Below are positions 33,193 to 42,616 of a DNA stretch of 44,554 nt, in pieces. Position numbers and translations under genes: made by a program. Origin of the DNA: an uncultured Porphyromonadaceae bacterium (GTDB lineage Bacteria; Bacteroidota; Bacteroidia; Bacteroidales; Muribaculaceae); the NCBI GenBank assembly GCA_900540625.1, contig UQGP01000019.1:1-44554 (forward strand). Direction: 5' to 3'. Under the pieces are notes generated by a model. The model saw only the letters and a program-made list of their open reading frames with translations. It did not search any database and was not told the origin of the DNA. The number at the start of each line of letters is the position of its first letter. Position 1 is the stretch's first letter.

Positions 33193-34131
33193 ATGTCAAA
33201 AGTAACAGTCATCGGCGCCGGTAATGTAGGTGCCACATGTGCCAACGTACTTGTAACCAACCAGGTAGCCGACGAGGTCGTACTCCTCGACATCAAAGAG
33301 GGCGTAGCCGAAGGCAAAGCCATGGATATCATGCAGACCGCCAGCATCCTGGGTCTCAACACCCGTCTGCGCGGCGTCACCAACGATTACACCGCCACCG
33401 AAGGCTCCGACATGGTAGTCATCACCAGCGGTATTCCCCGCAAACCCGGTATGACCCGCGAAGAACTCATCGGTGTCAACGCCAAGATTGTAAAATCCGT
33501 AATGGACAACGTGCTCAAGCACTCGCCCGAAGCAGTCATCCTGTGCATCTCCAACCCGATGGACACCATGACCTACCTGATCCACAAGACCAGCGGTCTG
33601 CCCAAAAACCGCATCATCGGTATGGGTGGCGCTCTCGACAGCGCTCGCTTCCGTTTCAACCTGGCCAACGCTCTCAAAGCCAACCCCAACGAAGTTGAAG
33701 GTATGGTTATCGGCGGCCACGGCGACACCACAATGATTCCTCTGACACGCTATGCAGCATACCGCGGCGTTCCCGCTTCCACTCTGCTGGCCAAAGAAGA
33801 ACTCGAGAAAGTCGCTGCCGACACTATGGTAGGCGGTGCAACCCTCACCAAACTGCTCGGAACTTCCGCATGGTACGCTCCCGGTGCAGCCGGAGCAAGC
33901 GTAGTCGCTGCCGTCCTCCACGATCAGAAGCGCATCATCACCTGCTCGGCTCTGCTCGAAGGCGAATATGGCGAAAAAGACCTCTGCATCGGCGTTCCCT
34001 GCTTGCTGGGTCGCAACGGCATCGAGAAAATCGTTGACCTCAACCTCAACGACGAAGAAAAAGCCCTCTTTGCCAAGAGCGCTGCTGCCGTACACCACAC
34101 CAACGAGGCCCTCAAGGAAGCCCTCGCTTGA
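33193..34131 (+). CDS. mdh: malate dehydrogenase
   Basis: 312 aa, the usual length. NAD-binding GAGNVG (8-13) and D33 for the adenosine ribose. Substrate residues R83 (GIPRKPGMTR), R89 and R152 (DSARF), N121 (SNPMD) and catalytic H176 (GGHGDT) are in place, which separates it from lactate dehydrogenase. It converts malate and oxaloacetate with NAD in the cytoplasm, here mainly in the reductive branch leading to fumarate and succinate, as is usual for Bacteroidales. Monocistronic with its own promoter and terminator. Confidence 0.95.
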   Translation: MSKVTVIGAGNVGATCANVLVTNQVADEVVLLDIKEGVAEGKAMDIMQTASILGLNTRLRGVTNDYTATEGSDMVVITSGIPRKPGMTREELIGVNAKIVKSVMDNVLKHSPEAVILCISNPMDTMTYLIHKTSGLPKNRIIGMGGALDSARFRFNLANALKANPNEVEGMVIGGHGDTTMIPLTRYAAYRGVPASTLLAKEELEKVAADTMVGGATLTKLLGTSAWYAPGAAGASVVAAVLHDQKRIITCSALLEGEYGEKDLCIGVPCLLGRNGIEKIVDLNLNDEEKALFAKSAAAVHHTNEALKEALA

Positions 34132-34158
34132 TAGTCCGGCACTTCACACGAACATCCA

Positions 34159-34214
34159 CGGCGACTGCCACGCACCCGCGTACACAGGGCGCGGCAGTCG
34201 CCGCCGTTTTTTTT
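34159..34214 (+). terminator. terminator of mdh
   Basis: CGGCGACTGCC (34159-34169) pairs with GGCAGTCGCCG (34193-34203); the tip can pair further. A run of eight T follows. Confidence 0.85.
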
Positions 34215-34347
34215 GAAGACCAAGTCCAATAGGTAGTGCCTTAGCATCGGACTATTGTCCTTAAAGGCTCTAAGGGCATTAAAGGCCCTAAGGTCTCTAT
34301 CCCTCCCCTCTTATAATAAGTCATTTATCCAAAGAATATCCGAGATT

Positions 34348-34809
34348 ATGAAGAAAGTATTTATAGCAATGATGATGTGCGCCGCGCTCGCATCCTGCGG
34401 CAATAAGCAGGACAAAGCCGCCGAGGACAACGACAACACCGCCGCCGAGGAAGCCACCGCCGAAGCTGTCACCACCGCAGCCGTACAGGAAGCCGAGGAC
34501 GACGATCCCCTGACACCCGATATGACTGTCGAACAGCCTCTAATCATCGATTTCAACGCCACCTGGTGCGGCCCGTGCCAAAAATTCAAGCCCGTATTCC
34601 ACGCCGCAGCTGAGAAATACGGCGACCGTGCCGACTTTGTCAGCGTAGATGCCGATGCATGCCCCACCATCATGACCGCTTTCGGTGTCAACTCATTACC
34701 GACACTCATCGTCATACTTCCCGACGGCACATCCAATTCATACGTCGGCCTCAACGACTTTATGTCCTCCGAGGAATCCTTCGACGAGTACATCGAAAGT
34801 CTCTTATAG
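34348..34809 (+). CDS. thioredoxin-like lipoprotein
   Basis: 153 aa from the MKKVF start at 34348; the longer open frame upstream lacks a signal and starts in a repeat-rich leader. Lipobox ALASC, then a Glu/Ala-rich linker, then a thioredoxin fold with DFNATWCGPCQKFKPVF (CGPC active site) and cis-Pro in NSLPTLIV. It would act as a membrane-tethered thiol-disulfide reductase or oxidase facing the periplasm. A second secreted thioredoxin is encoded 146 bp downstream. Confidence 0.85.
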   Translation: MKKVFIAMMMCAALASCGNKQDKAAEDNDNTAAEEATAEAVTTAAVQEAEDDDPLTPDMTVEQPLIIDFNATWCGPCQKFKPVFHAAAEKYGDRADFVSVDADACPTIMTAFGVNSLPTLIVILPDGTSNSYVGLNDFMSSEESFDEYIESLL

Positions 34810-34955
34810 TCTCTCGGCCCATGGCCGGGGAGGCGCTTCAAGAACAGCCGTTTTTCGCTCAGGCGCAATGTTTTGCGCTCCTACCGCGTATACGGTCTTG
34901 ACACACCCTCATAAGCCGGGACATCGCACACATCGAGCCTAACGTCAATATATTT

Positions 34956-35372
34956 ATGAAGACAAACATCCAAGTCATCCTTTTGGTATTACTTGCGGCA
35001 ATATTGCCGTCGGAAGCCCAAGCCGCCGTCACGATTACCTCCCCGTCGAGCGACACGACACTAAGGCCTTCCACCAAAGTCAAGCGCCCTATGGTCATCG
35101 ACTTCAACGCCTCCTGGTGCGGTCCGTGCCGCTCTTTGGCCCCGGTATTCAAGGCCGTAGCCGACAAGTATAAAGGCAAGGCAGCCTTCGTAAGCGTGGA
35201 CATCGACAGATATCCGCAAACAGCCAAAGCCTTCGCCTTGCGTGCCGTCCCGACCATAGTCATTCTTATGCCGGGCAAACGTCCGACCGTGGCTGTCGGT
35301 GCTCAATGGCTCGAAGAGGCCGATCCTGTGGCAGCTTTCGAACAATACGTCAAAAGCATCACCGGGCTATGA
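34956..35372 (+). CDS. secreted thioredoxin-like protein
   Basis: 138 aa with a signal peptide (LLVLLAAILPSEAQA). The thioredoxin fold carries DFNASWCGPCRSLAPVF (CGPC) and cis-Pro RAVPTIVILM. It is a paralogue of the preceding lipoprotein thioredoxin and likely handles disulfides of exported proteins. Its stop overlaps the helicase start (ATGA, 35369-35372), so the envelope redox gene is coupled to RNA-processing genes. Confidence 0.87.
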   Translation: MKTNIQVILLVLLAAILPSEAQAAVTITSPSSDTTLRPSTKVKRPMVIDFNASWCGPCRSLAPVFKAVADKYKGKAAFVSVDIDRYPQTAKAFALRAVPTIVILMPGKRPTVAVGAQWLEEADPVAAFEQYVKSITGL

Positions 35373-36721
35373 GCAAGGTTTCCGAACAATTCATGGCCAA
35401 ATTGGCGCGCATGGGCATCACCCGGCTCAACGCCATTCAATGTGCTGTAGCCGAGACCGATGCACACGTGCAGCGACTAATGTTACTGGCCCCCACAGGT
35501 AGCGGCAAAACCGTAGCATACGCCATTGCATTGCTGCGCGGTATGCGTCCGGCAGCTCCCGGTCAGGCACCCACGGCATTGGTGCTGGCTCCGTCACGCG
35601 AATTGGCGCAGCAAATCTATGATGTGATACGTCCGCTGGCCGCCCCGAAACTCAAGACCGTGGTGGTATGCGGCGGTCGCTCGGCCGAATCGGAGGTGCC
35701 GTCATTGACATCCGCCACCCCGCCGGACATCGTCATTGCCACCCCCGGACGACTGCTGGACCACATCGCACGCGGCACCATCATTCCGCGCAATATACGC
35801 CGCGTGGTCATCGACGAATACGACAAATTGCTGGCTCTGGGCTTCGAACGCCAAATGGGCGACATCATGCGCCGCATAGGCACGCGCACGGATCTGCTGA
35901 TGCTGACCTCGGCCACCGAGCCGCCGTCGCTACCGCCCTTTATCGCCGACCGCGGCACGCCCACGGTCATCCGGACCGACAACGATGCGGCACCTACGCG
36001 TACACGACTGACCGTGATGGACGTCGTATCGCCCGAGCGCGACAAGCTGGACACCCTGGCCGTACTGGTGCGCGAATTGCTGGCTGCCGGACAGACTGCC
36101 ATGGTCTTTGTCAACCACCGCGATGCCGCCGAGCGCGTTGTCTCGGGACTTGGACGCCGCGGCATCACCGCAGTGTTGTACCACGGAGGTCTGGAACAAC
36201 GCCAACGCGAAATCGCCGTGGCAGCCTTTGCCTCGCACGCCGCCGACGTGATGGTTTCCACCGACTTGGGCGCACGCGGCCTTGACATCCCGGACGTGGG
36301 AGCCGTCATTCATTATCATCTGCCCGTGGACGAGGCGGCATACACTCACCGCAACGGACGCACGGCACGTGCCGGCGCCGACGGCTTGGCTTACATCATC
36401 CTCGGACCTACCGAGAGCCTGCCGCCATACATCGACACAGACCATACGCACTACCCCGCCGAGCCGGCAGACAGCACTGCCATACGCGAGCCGTACACGC
36501 TGATGTACATCGACGGAGGACGGCGACGCAAGATTTCGCGCGGCGACATCCTGGGCTTCGCCACCAAAGACGCCGGCATCCCCGGCGACAAAGTGGGACA
36601 CATCACCATAGCCCCGGACTACGCATTGGTAGCCGTAGCCGCCGAATACGCGCAAACGCTGAGCCAAGCCGCACGCGCCCGGCGCCTCAAAGGCCAAAAA
36701 GTGCGCATCACTCCCGTCTAA
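35369..36721 (+). CDS. DEAD-box RNA helicase
   Basis: 450 aa from the ATG overlapping the previous stop; a longer frame (35306) would overlap that gene. Q motif (GITRLNAIQ), Walker A APTGSGKT (41-48), PSRELA, TPGR, motif II DEYD (149-152, instead of DEAD), SAT (181-183), YHGGLEQ, STDLGARGLDIP and HRNGRTAR are all present. ATP-dependent RNA unwinding, probably in rRNA or mRNA metabolism. The C-terminal extension is short (LKGQKVRITPV). It leads a run with rnz and tadA. Confidence 0.92.
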   Translation: MSKVSEQFMAKLARMGITRLNAIQCAVAETDAHVQRLMLLAPTGSGKTVAYAIALLRGMRPAAPGQAPTALVLAPSRELAQQIYDVIRPLAAPKLKTVVVCGGRSAESEVPSLTSATPPDIVIATPGRLLDHIARGTIIPRNIRRVVIDEYDKLLALGFERQMGDIMRRIGTRTDLLMLTSATEPPSLPPFIADRGTPTVIRTDNDAAPTRTRLTVMDVVSPERDKLDTLAVLVRELLAAGQTAMVFVNHRDAAERVVSGLGRRGITAVLYHGGLEQRQREIAVAAFASHAADVMVSTDLGARGLDIPDVGAVIHYHLPVDEAAYTHRNGRTARAGADGLAYIILGPTESLPPYIDTDHTHYPAEPADSTAIREPYTLMYIDGGRRRKISRGDILGFATKDAGIPGDKVGHITIAPDYALVAVAAEYAQTLSQAARARRLKGQKVRITPV

Positions 36722-36773
36722 CCGCTTGACATACCGCCACCTAAGCATTAACCACACCCCACACATCCATTCC

Positions 36774-37721
36774 ATGTCCGAATTCACCGTGCAATACCTC
36801 GGCTGCGGATCGGCCACTCCGTCGCTACGACACATGCCGTCATGCCAAGTCGTTGATTATCGCAACAGCCTGATGATGATTGACTGCGGCGAGGGCGCCC
36901 AACTGACCATGCGGCGTATGCGCATACACTTTGCGCGGCTGAGGCACGTCTTTGTATCACACCTGCACGGCGACCATTTTCTGGGACTGCCGGGACTGCT
37001 GTCTACACTGTCGTTGCAAGACAAGGGCGGCGACCTGCACGTCCATATCTTCGAGCAAGGCGAGGAGTTGCTGCGTCATTTCATGCAGGTGACCACCGGC
37101 GAGCCTACTTTTGACATTATATACGACCGTCTGTACGACGATGCACCGCACATCGTGCTCGACACTAAGGCCCTGACCGTAACATCCTTCCCGCTGCATC
37201 ACCGCGTGCCCTGCGTCGGATTTCGCTTTGACGAGAAGCCCAAGGCACGGCATCTGCGCGGCGATATGGCGGCCTACCTCGGCATTCCGATAAGTGATAT
37301 CCCGGCCATCAAGGACGGTGCCGATTGGACAGCCCCGGACGGACGGGTGTTCGAAAACGAGCGTCTGACACTGCCGCCATCGCCTTCGTGTTCGTACGCA
37401 TATTGCTCGGACACATCTTATCACCGGGACACGGTGGAAGCCGTACGCGGCGTCGACGTATTGTACCATGAGGCTACCTACGCCGACGACAAGAAGAGCC
37501 GCGCACGCCTGCACGGACACAGCACCGCCCGACAAGCAGCTATGGTGGCACGCGATGCCGAAGTGGGATGCTTGGTGCTGGGACATTACTCCAAATCTTA
37601 CCATAACGAGGACACTCTTCTGGCCGAAGCTCGTGAGATTTTCCCGAATACCATAGCCGCTACGGAAGGTATGTCCATAGACATCGAAGAAACGGCCCAA
37701 TCACAAGACGCACAGGTATGA
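36774..37721 (+). CDS. rnz: ribonuclease Z
   Basis: 315 aa from MSEFTVQYLGCGSATPS; the TTG at 36726 is rejected. Metallo-beta-lactamase motif HLHGDH (63-68), then the later ligands YCSDTSY, HEATY and HGHSTARQA typical of tRNase Z. It removes 3' trailers from tRNA precursors in the cytoplasm. Its stop overlaps the tadA start by 4 bp, linking two tRNA-maturation enzymes. Confidence 0.95.
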   Translation: MSEFTVQYLGCGSATPSLRHMPSCQVVDYRNSLMMIDCGEGAQLTMRRMRIHFARLRHVFVSHLHGDHFLGLPGLLSTLSLQDKGGDLHVHIFEQGEELLRHFMQVTTGEPTFDIIYDRLYDDAPHIVLDTKALTVTSFPLHHRVPCVGFRFDEKPKARHLRGDMAAYLGIPISDIPAIKDGADWTAPDGRVFENERLTLPPSPSCSYAYCSDTSYHRDTVEAVRGVDVLYHEATYADDKKSRARLHGHSTARQAAMVARDAEVGCLVLGHYSKSYHNEDTLLAEAREIFPNTIAATEGMSIDIEETAQSQDAQV

Positions 37722-38155
37722 CCGACGAGTATTATATGAATATGGCGCTGTTTCAGGCGCAAGAGGCTGCCGACCAAGGCGAGGTGCCCATAGGAGCCGT
37801 CATCGTCGGTGCCGACGGAAGCATCCTTGCCGCCGAACACAATCGCACCGAAGCGCTGCACGACGTCACGGCACATGCCGAGATGCTCGCCATAGGCGCC
37901 GCCGCCGCGGCCATAGGCGCCAAATACCTGACAGACTGCACACTGTACGTCACTGTCGAGCCGTGTCCGATGTGTGCCGCCGCCATCGGGTGGGCACAAA
38001 TCAGGCGCATAGTCATCGGCGCCGCCGACCCCAAACGCGGATACACGACTATGTATGCACGCTCGCCGTTTCATCCGCGTGCTGTGGTCCTGCAAGGCAT
38101 CCTTGCCGACGAATGTGCCGCCGTAATCACTGATTTTTTCCGCCGACGTCGCTGA
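37718..38155 (+). CDS. tadA: tRNA adenosine(34) deaminase
   Basis: 145 aa. The cytidine/adenosine-deaminase zinc site is HAE (53-55) and PCPMC (82-86, C83 and C86), with the TadA-like VTVEPCPMCAAAI and ADPKRGYT contexts. It converts A34 to inosine in tRNA-Arg(ACG). A guanine deaminase-like relative is the alternative, but the length and motif spacing favour TadA. Coupled to rnz by ATGA. Confidence 0.9.
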   Translation: MTDEYYMNMALFQAQEAADQGEVPIGAVIVGADGSILAAEHNRTEALHDVTAHAEMLAIGAAAAAIGAKYLTDCTLYVTVEPCPMCAAAIGWAQIRRIVIGAADPKRGYTTMYARSPFHPRAVVLQGILADECAAVITDFFRRRR

Positions 38156-38247
38156 CCCGGCTCGGACCGTTAAGCCGCTTTTTTGAGACTATAGCAATAC
38201 TTTTTCCCATGCACGCGAATTCTATGTTCGCAGACCTTGTCGTACCA

Positions 38248-38278
38248 TTGCATATCTCATGCAGACGGACTAATTTTG
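38248..38278 (+). promoter_or_regulatory. consensus promoter
   Basis: TTG (38248-38250), a 20-bp spacer and TAATTTTG (38271-38278), followed by CAGCGC; 100 bp upstream of the 124-aa gene. Confidence 0.7.
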
Positions 38279-38378
38279 CAGCGCAATCCGACAGACACCG
38301 CCGGAAGTCCGGCCTCGGATAGCATAACCCAATCAGACATTATCAATCTATATCAAAGATTATCAATCCAATATCATT

Positions 38379-38753
38379 ATGGGTGACTGCTGCACTATTT
38401 TTGATAACTGGCAAGCTGCACGAGCTGCCGAAGAAGCTCGCGACTACGTCACGGCCGCACGATGCTACCGTATATGCGATGTGGTATACGAATGTGGCGA
38501 ATTGAATTACTACGACAACGATTTGGCCTATATGGCGCGCCGCGCGGGTACGAAGTATCGCAAGATGCTGCGCAAACTACGCAAAGACGTGGCCCGCGCC
38601 ATTTGGGATGAAGCCAAAGACTTCTACAATTCTATGGACCCGGAGTCGGACAATTATAATCCGACGTACTTTTTCTTTGATTACCGAGACTTTGTCCTCG
38701 AGCAAACCGAAATCATCTTAAAGGGCCTGAAAGAACGACAGAGTCGTTCCTAA
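38379..38753 (+). CDS. hypothetical helical protein
   Basis: 124 aa, soluble. NWQAARAAEEARDYVTAARC then YRICDVVYECGELNYYDNDL is TPR-like. The rest is basic and aromatic (YRKMLRKLRKDVARAIWDEA; NPTYFFFDYRDFVLEQTEII). No family recognised. A Cys cluster near the N-terminus (MGDCCTIF) is notable. Monocistronic, with a consensus promoter and a bidirectional hairpin downstream. Confidence 0.7.
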   Translation: MGDCCTIFDNWQAARAAEEARDYVTAARCYRICDVVYECGELNYYDNDLAYMARRAGTKYRKMLRKLRKDVARAIWDEAKDFYNSMDPESDNYNPTYFFFDYRDFVLEQTEIILKGLKERQSRS

Positions 38754-38921
38754 TCCCCCCGACCGCATACGCCTGCATCCGCCGACGTGTGTGCACGCAA
38801 CCGTCCGAAACGAGCCGACTTTCACACGTGTTTCGACCCAAAGTGTTTCGGCTTATAGACCTATGTTTTATGTTCTCTCCTCTTTGGTTTTTTTGTTAGA
38901 CATGCTCTTACTCTGAAGAGC

Positions 38922-38957
38922 AGACGGGCACCCGATGTCGATATCGGGTGCCCGTCT
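38922..38957. terminator. bidirectional terminator hairpin
   Basis: AGACGGGCACCCGAT (38922-38936) and ATCGGGTGCCCGTCT (38943-38957) form a perfect 15-bp stem between two convergent genes. Confidence 0.7.
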
Positions 38958-38987
38958 ATATCTTGTGCGCCTTACGCGCAGCCTATA

Positions 38988-39635
38988 TCATAGATAGTAA
39001 CCTACCGAAACGGAGAAGCAGCCTTGCTTCCAAGAACCATCGTCATCTTTGTAGCGGTCATTGAGGCCGAAGGTGTAGTCCGCACCGATGTAGAAGCGGC
39101 TGACCACAATGCCGGCGCCGAGATTCCAACCCATATTAAAACGGGTTATCTCTTCGTCGTAAGGATCCGAGTTAATATCGAATTCTTTAGCATTCTTCCA
39201 GCTACCGGAAAGTCCTATACCGAAGCTGGGACCGGTAAATAATTTGAGGTCACAAACGCCTAAATTGAAGTTGTAGCCCAGTCGCACAGGAATCTGTAGA
39301 CCGAATTGGCGCAGTGCTATGTCTGCCTTAGCCTTGGAAAAAACTCCGCCCGCAATGTCGGCTTGAATATCCGTACCCGTGTTATGATAAACCAAGTACA
39401 TACCCGGCTCAAGGAAAAGATTGGATACCAAGTCGATGTCAGCCACGACTCCGGCATGGAAACCACAGCCGGCCTTGAACATGTCCACAGAAGCGCCGTT
39501 AGACTTTATGCTACCGGGGACGGTGACATCCAGTCCGGCCCGGATGCCGAAGTCGATGGCATGCGACTGCGCGGGAGCAAGCGCCGCAATGGCTACAACA
39601 AGCGATGCTGCAATAGTCTTAATGGATTTTCTCAT
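38988..39635 (-). CDS. outer-membrane beta-barrel protein (PorT/OmpW-like)
   Basis: 215 aa. The signal peptide ends at SHA (APAQSHAIDFGIRAGLDV). Regular amphipathic strands (FLEPGMYLVYH; FGLQIPVRLGYNFNL; WNLGAGIVVSRFYIGADYTF) end in a C-terminal FSVSVGYYL. The size fits an eight-strand barrel of the PorT-like outer-membrane family. Ligand and role unknown. It is 62 bp downstream of the polyprenyl synthase gene on the same strand, possibly with its own promoter. Confidence 0.8.
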   Translation of the reverse strand: MRKSIKTIAASLVVAIAALAPAQSHAIDFGIRAGLDVTVPGSIKSNGASVDMFKAGCGFHAGVVADIDLVSNLFLEPGMYLVYHNTGTDIQADIAGGVFSKAKADIALRQFGLQIPVRLGYNFNLGVCDLKLFTGPSFGIGLSGSWKNAKEFDINSDPYDEEITRFNMGWNLGAGIVVSRFYIGADYTFGLNDRYKDDDGSWKQGCFSVSVGYYL

Positions 39636-39697
39636 TGTTTGAATAAGTATTTAAGTAAATGATTAGGGTTGATACTAAGTATTGTTACGCCCGATTT

Positions 39698-40678
39698 TTA
39701 ATATCGGCGCGAGATAATATAGCCGAACAAGTCGATGAGCGACTTCTTGGCCTCGCTATCATCGAAATCATCAAGCAAAGCGACAGCGCGTGTCCGCATA
39801 CCTTCCATAACTGAGTAAGCATAATCAATGCCGCCTCCATCGATGGCATAAGCTGTCAGACGGGCAATATCGTCCTCGTTGAGTGTCTGACTCTTGCTCA
39901 ATTTCATCATCTCGGCATTGGCCGCATCGGTGCCGTTACGCAACACATGCAGCAGCGGCAGCGTGATCTTGCCTTCGCGCAAATCATTGGCCGTAGGCTT
40001 GCCCACAGTGTCTTGCTGCGCCGGGAAATAGTCAAATATGTCGTCTCGTATCTGGAAGCACAGACCCAGCAATCGCGCAAACTCGCTGAGGCGATCCTTG
40101 CGCTCATCATCTACACCCTGAGCATAGCATCCCATCTGCGAGCACGCCACAAATAGCGAGGCGGTCTTGTACTCGATAATCTTGAAGTACGCATCTTCGT
40201 CCAAGTTATGGTAACGCGCACTGTATATCTGGTCCAATTCGCCGAGGCTCAACAGCTTGCCCAGATGGCACAAAGACTCGATGATGCGTGTATCGCCCGT
40301 AACGATGGCCTGCTGCATCGATGTGGAAACAAAAAAGTCGCCCACAAGTACCGCTATATGATTATCCCACATGGCGTTGACCGTCGGACGACCACGACGT
40401 ATCGTCGAACCGTCAACAACATCATCGTGTATCAACGAGGCGTTGTGCAACAACTCGACAGACGCTGCAGCGCGCAACACCTTGTCCGTCACCGGGCCGA
40501 AAAGCCGGGCGCTCAGCATCACTATTATGGGGCGGATAAGCTTGCCCTTAGTCTTCAAATAGTTGGTAATCACGTTATCCATCAACGGATTGGACGTGGC
40601 CAACTGTTCGGCTATGAGCGCGTTGAGCCGGTCAATGTCGGGTGCTATTTCCTGTCGTATTTTTTCGAGGATGTCCAT
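39698..40678 (-). CDS. long-chain polyprenyl diphosphate synthase
   Basis: 326 aa from MDILEKIRQE; the TTG four codons upstream is rejected. First Asp-rich motif DDVVD (85-89) in LLHNASLIHDDVVDG, second DDIFD (212-216), plus GKLIRP (45-50) and RRGRPT. The small residues before the first motif suggest a long product, so an IspB-type octaprenyl or longer synthase for the menaquinone side chain. It condenses IPP units onto FPP. Confidence 0.92.
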   Translation of the reverse strand: MDILEKIRQEIAPDIDRLNALIAEQLATSNPLMDNVITNYLKTKGKLIRPIIVMLSARLFGPVTDKVLRAAASVELLHNASLIHDDVVDGSTIRRGRPTVNAMWDNHIAVLVGDFFVSTSMQQAIVTGDTRIIESLCHLGKLLSLGELDQIYSARYHNLDEDAYFKIIEYKTASLFVACSQMGCYAQGVDDERKDRLSEFARLLGLCFQIRDDIFDYFPAQQDTVGKPTANDLREGKITLPLLHVLRNGTDAANAEMMKLSKSQTLNEDDIARLTAYAIDGGGIDYAYSVMEGMRTRAVALLDDFDDSEAKKSLIDLFGYIISRRY

Positions 40679-41008
40679 ATTGCGCCGCAAATTTACGAAT
40701 TTTTCGCGGCATTACAGACGTTTTCCGCCCAAACTTTCGGCCCTTCTACACACATAGCTCCCTCATGGCGTCCCTCATCGACCTTCACCGGCTCGCCACT
40801 GATACATATCACCACTTCGATACACTATTATTTCGCCCCATGTCATTATCCGAGACAATGCCGTACCCACCCACTCTATCCTCCGTATGACGGTCCAAAA
40901 TCCTCGCTACAGCCTTCCACTTCTTCCGCTTTGGGACGAACAATTCGCTCCATTCGTTACCAATCTGCATAACAGCCGATTAGCCATTTCATTATCAAAA
41001 CTGAGTAA

Positions 41009-41271
41009 TTAGACGGCAAGAACAAGGTCGTAGATAGGCGTAAAGTCGGCGACACAACGGACTATGGAGAAATCTTAAACACCACCAAAGTAAGGGATGG
41101 CAAAATCACCTTCAGCGAAGCAATACACGACGACAGACCCCACCTGTATCGTCGACGAAATTCGGTGGTGCTCATCTCGATATTGCGCTTGAAAAAAGTG
41201 TCGGAAAGTGTTCAGAGGAATCCAAGTACACGGGATGATTCGAGACCACCGATACCGCATTTTCGCAGAAA
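41009..41271 (+). other. open frame without start, possible gene remnant
   Basis: After a stop at 41006 the plus frame reads LDGKNKVVDRRKVGDTTDYG, EILNTTKVRDGKITFSEAIH, DDRPHLYRRRN and on into the DUF2851 start region with no ATG. The composition is protein-like, but no family is recognised. The rest of 40679-41008 shows nothing I can support. Confidence 0.25.
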
Positions 41272-42579
41272 ATGCGTAACTTCGCGTACGGTATGGAAAT
41301 GCTGATGCAACATATCTGGCAGCACAAGATGTGGAGTGGCGCTCCCGAATTGCGCACCGTCGATGGCCGCGAAATCGAGGTCATCGACCAAGGTATGCTC
41401 AATACAGGACCGGGGCCGGACTTTTTCAATGCCAAGATACGCATCGGCGACGCCGTATGGGTAGGCAACGTCGAAGTGCACGTGCGCGCCTCGGATTGGC
41501 ACGCACACGGTCACAACAATGACCCGGCTTACCGCAATGTGGTGTTGCACGTGGTGGGCGATGACGACTGCCGCATCAATATCGACGGACGCGAAGTGCC
41601 GCAAGTGCTGCTCCCCCTGGCACAAGAAGTCATCGAGCGATACGAGGACTTCACTCGTCCGCACGTAGGTGACGCATATCCGTGTCACGACCGTCTGGCC
41701 GAAATCCCAAGCCTATGGATAGACGACTGGATGACCTCGCTGGGATACGACCGCTTACAAACCAAGGCGGACGCCGCTCTGGACCTGCTGGACCGCAACC
41801 ACGGCGATTGGCTGGAAACGGCATATCAATTTCTGGCACGCGGTCTGGGCTTCGGCGCCAACGGCGAGGCAATGGAACGCACGGCACGCAGTGTGCCGCT
41901 GCGCATACTCTTTAAGCACGCCGCCGACCCGATGTCGGCACCGGCACTATTGCTGGGTCAGGCGGGGATGCTGCCTACGCCCGAAAATGCCGCCGATGAT
42001 GCAGTAGTGCTCAGACTTATAAGCGATTACGCATTCCTCAGCGCCAAATTCGGGCTGTCACGCCCCACGGACATTCAATGGCGCACAGGCGGCATACGCC
42101 CGGCCAACGCTCCCTGCCGCCGCTTGGCCACGCTCGCAGCCATGGTCAGCAATGGATTTGCCGTGGCCACGAACTCATGGAATGCAGCCACCGCCGACGA
42201 GGCCGTCGCGGTATTGCGCAATGCTCCGTCGATGCACCCTTACTTCACCACGCACCACCGACCCGCGGCTATGTCGGCGCGCCCGGTCAGCGCCTCGCTA
42301 AGCATCGGCGCTGCAAACATCCTTGTAATCAATGTCGTCGCGCCGCTTATATATGCACGCGGTTACCTTGCCGACGATACCTCAGCCATGGAACGTGCCG
42401 TGTATATGCTTCAAGGCTTGCCGCCCGAAGACACTGCCGAGGTACGCACCTTTGCTTCTATGGGCCTTGAGTGCCACGATGCCTTTGCCACGCAAGCACT
42501 ACACCGTCTGCGCACCGCCTACTGCGACACCCGCAAGTGCATCTACTGCCGCTGGGGCCACCGCCTGCTTGCCAAGTAA
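41272..42579 (+). CDS. DUF2851 family protein
   Basis: 435 aa. The N-terminal block LMQHIWQHKMWSGAPELRTV, then GMLNTGPGPDFFNAKIRIGD, VWVGNVEVHVRASDWHAHGH and VVLHVVGDDD is the DUF2851 hallmark of Bacteroidetes. The C-terminus has CDTRKCIYCRWGHRLL, a Cys-rich possible metal site. A nuclease-like fold has been proposed for such N-terminal motifs (E-x-H-V in NVEVHV), but the function is unproven. Start at 41272 or at the ATG 21 bp later. Monocistronic, soluble. Confidence 0.85.
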   Translation: MRNFAYGMEMLMQHIWQHKMWSGAPELRTVDGREIEVIDQGMLNTGPGPDFFNAKIRIGDAVWVGNVEVHVRASDWHAHGHNNDPAYRNVVLHVVGDDDCRINIDGREVPQVLLPLAQEVIERYEDFTRPHVGDAYPCHDRLAEIPSLWIDDWMTSLGYDRLQTKADAALDLLDRNHGDWLETAYQFLARGLGFGANGEAMERTARSVPLRILFKHAADPMSAPALLLGQAGMLPTPENAADDAVVLRLISDYAFLSAKFGLSRPTDIQWRTGGIRPANAPCRRLATLAAMVSNGFAVATNSWNAATADEAVAVLRNAPSMHPYFTTHHRPAAMSARPVSASLSIGAANILVINVVAPLIYARGYLADDTSAMERAVYMLQGLPPEDTAEVRTFASMGLECHDAFATQALHRLRTAYCDTRKCIYCRWGHRLLAK

Positions 42580-42616
42580 AACGGCTTATCGGTAACGTGA
42601 GTCGCCAGAAATCCTA

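Noticed and set aside
33196..34098. 300-aa minus-strand ORF
   Set aside because: Lies fully antisense to mdh; an artefact of the codon bias of that gene.
35617..36835. minus-strand ORFs of 230 and 301 aa
   Set aside because: Shadows of the DEAD-box helicase gene in GC-rich DNA.
36957..38095. minus-strand ORFs of 247 and 165 aa
   Set aside because: Shadows of rnz and tadA, with no start context or domain.
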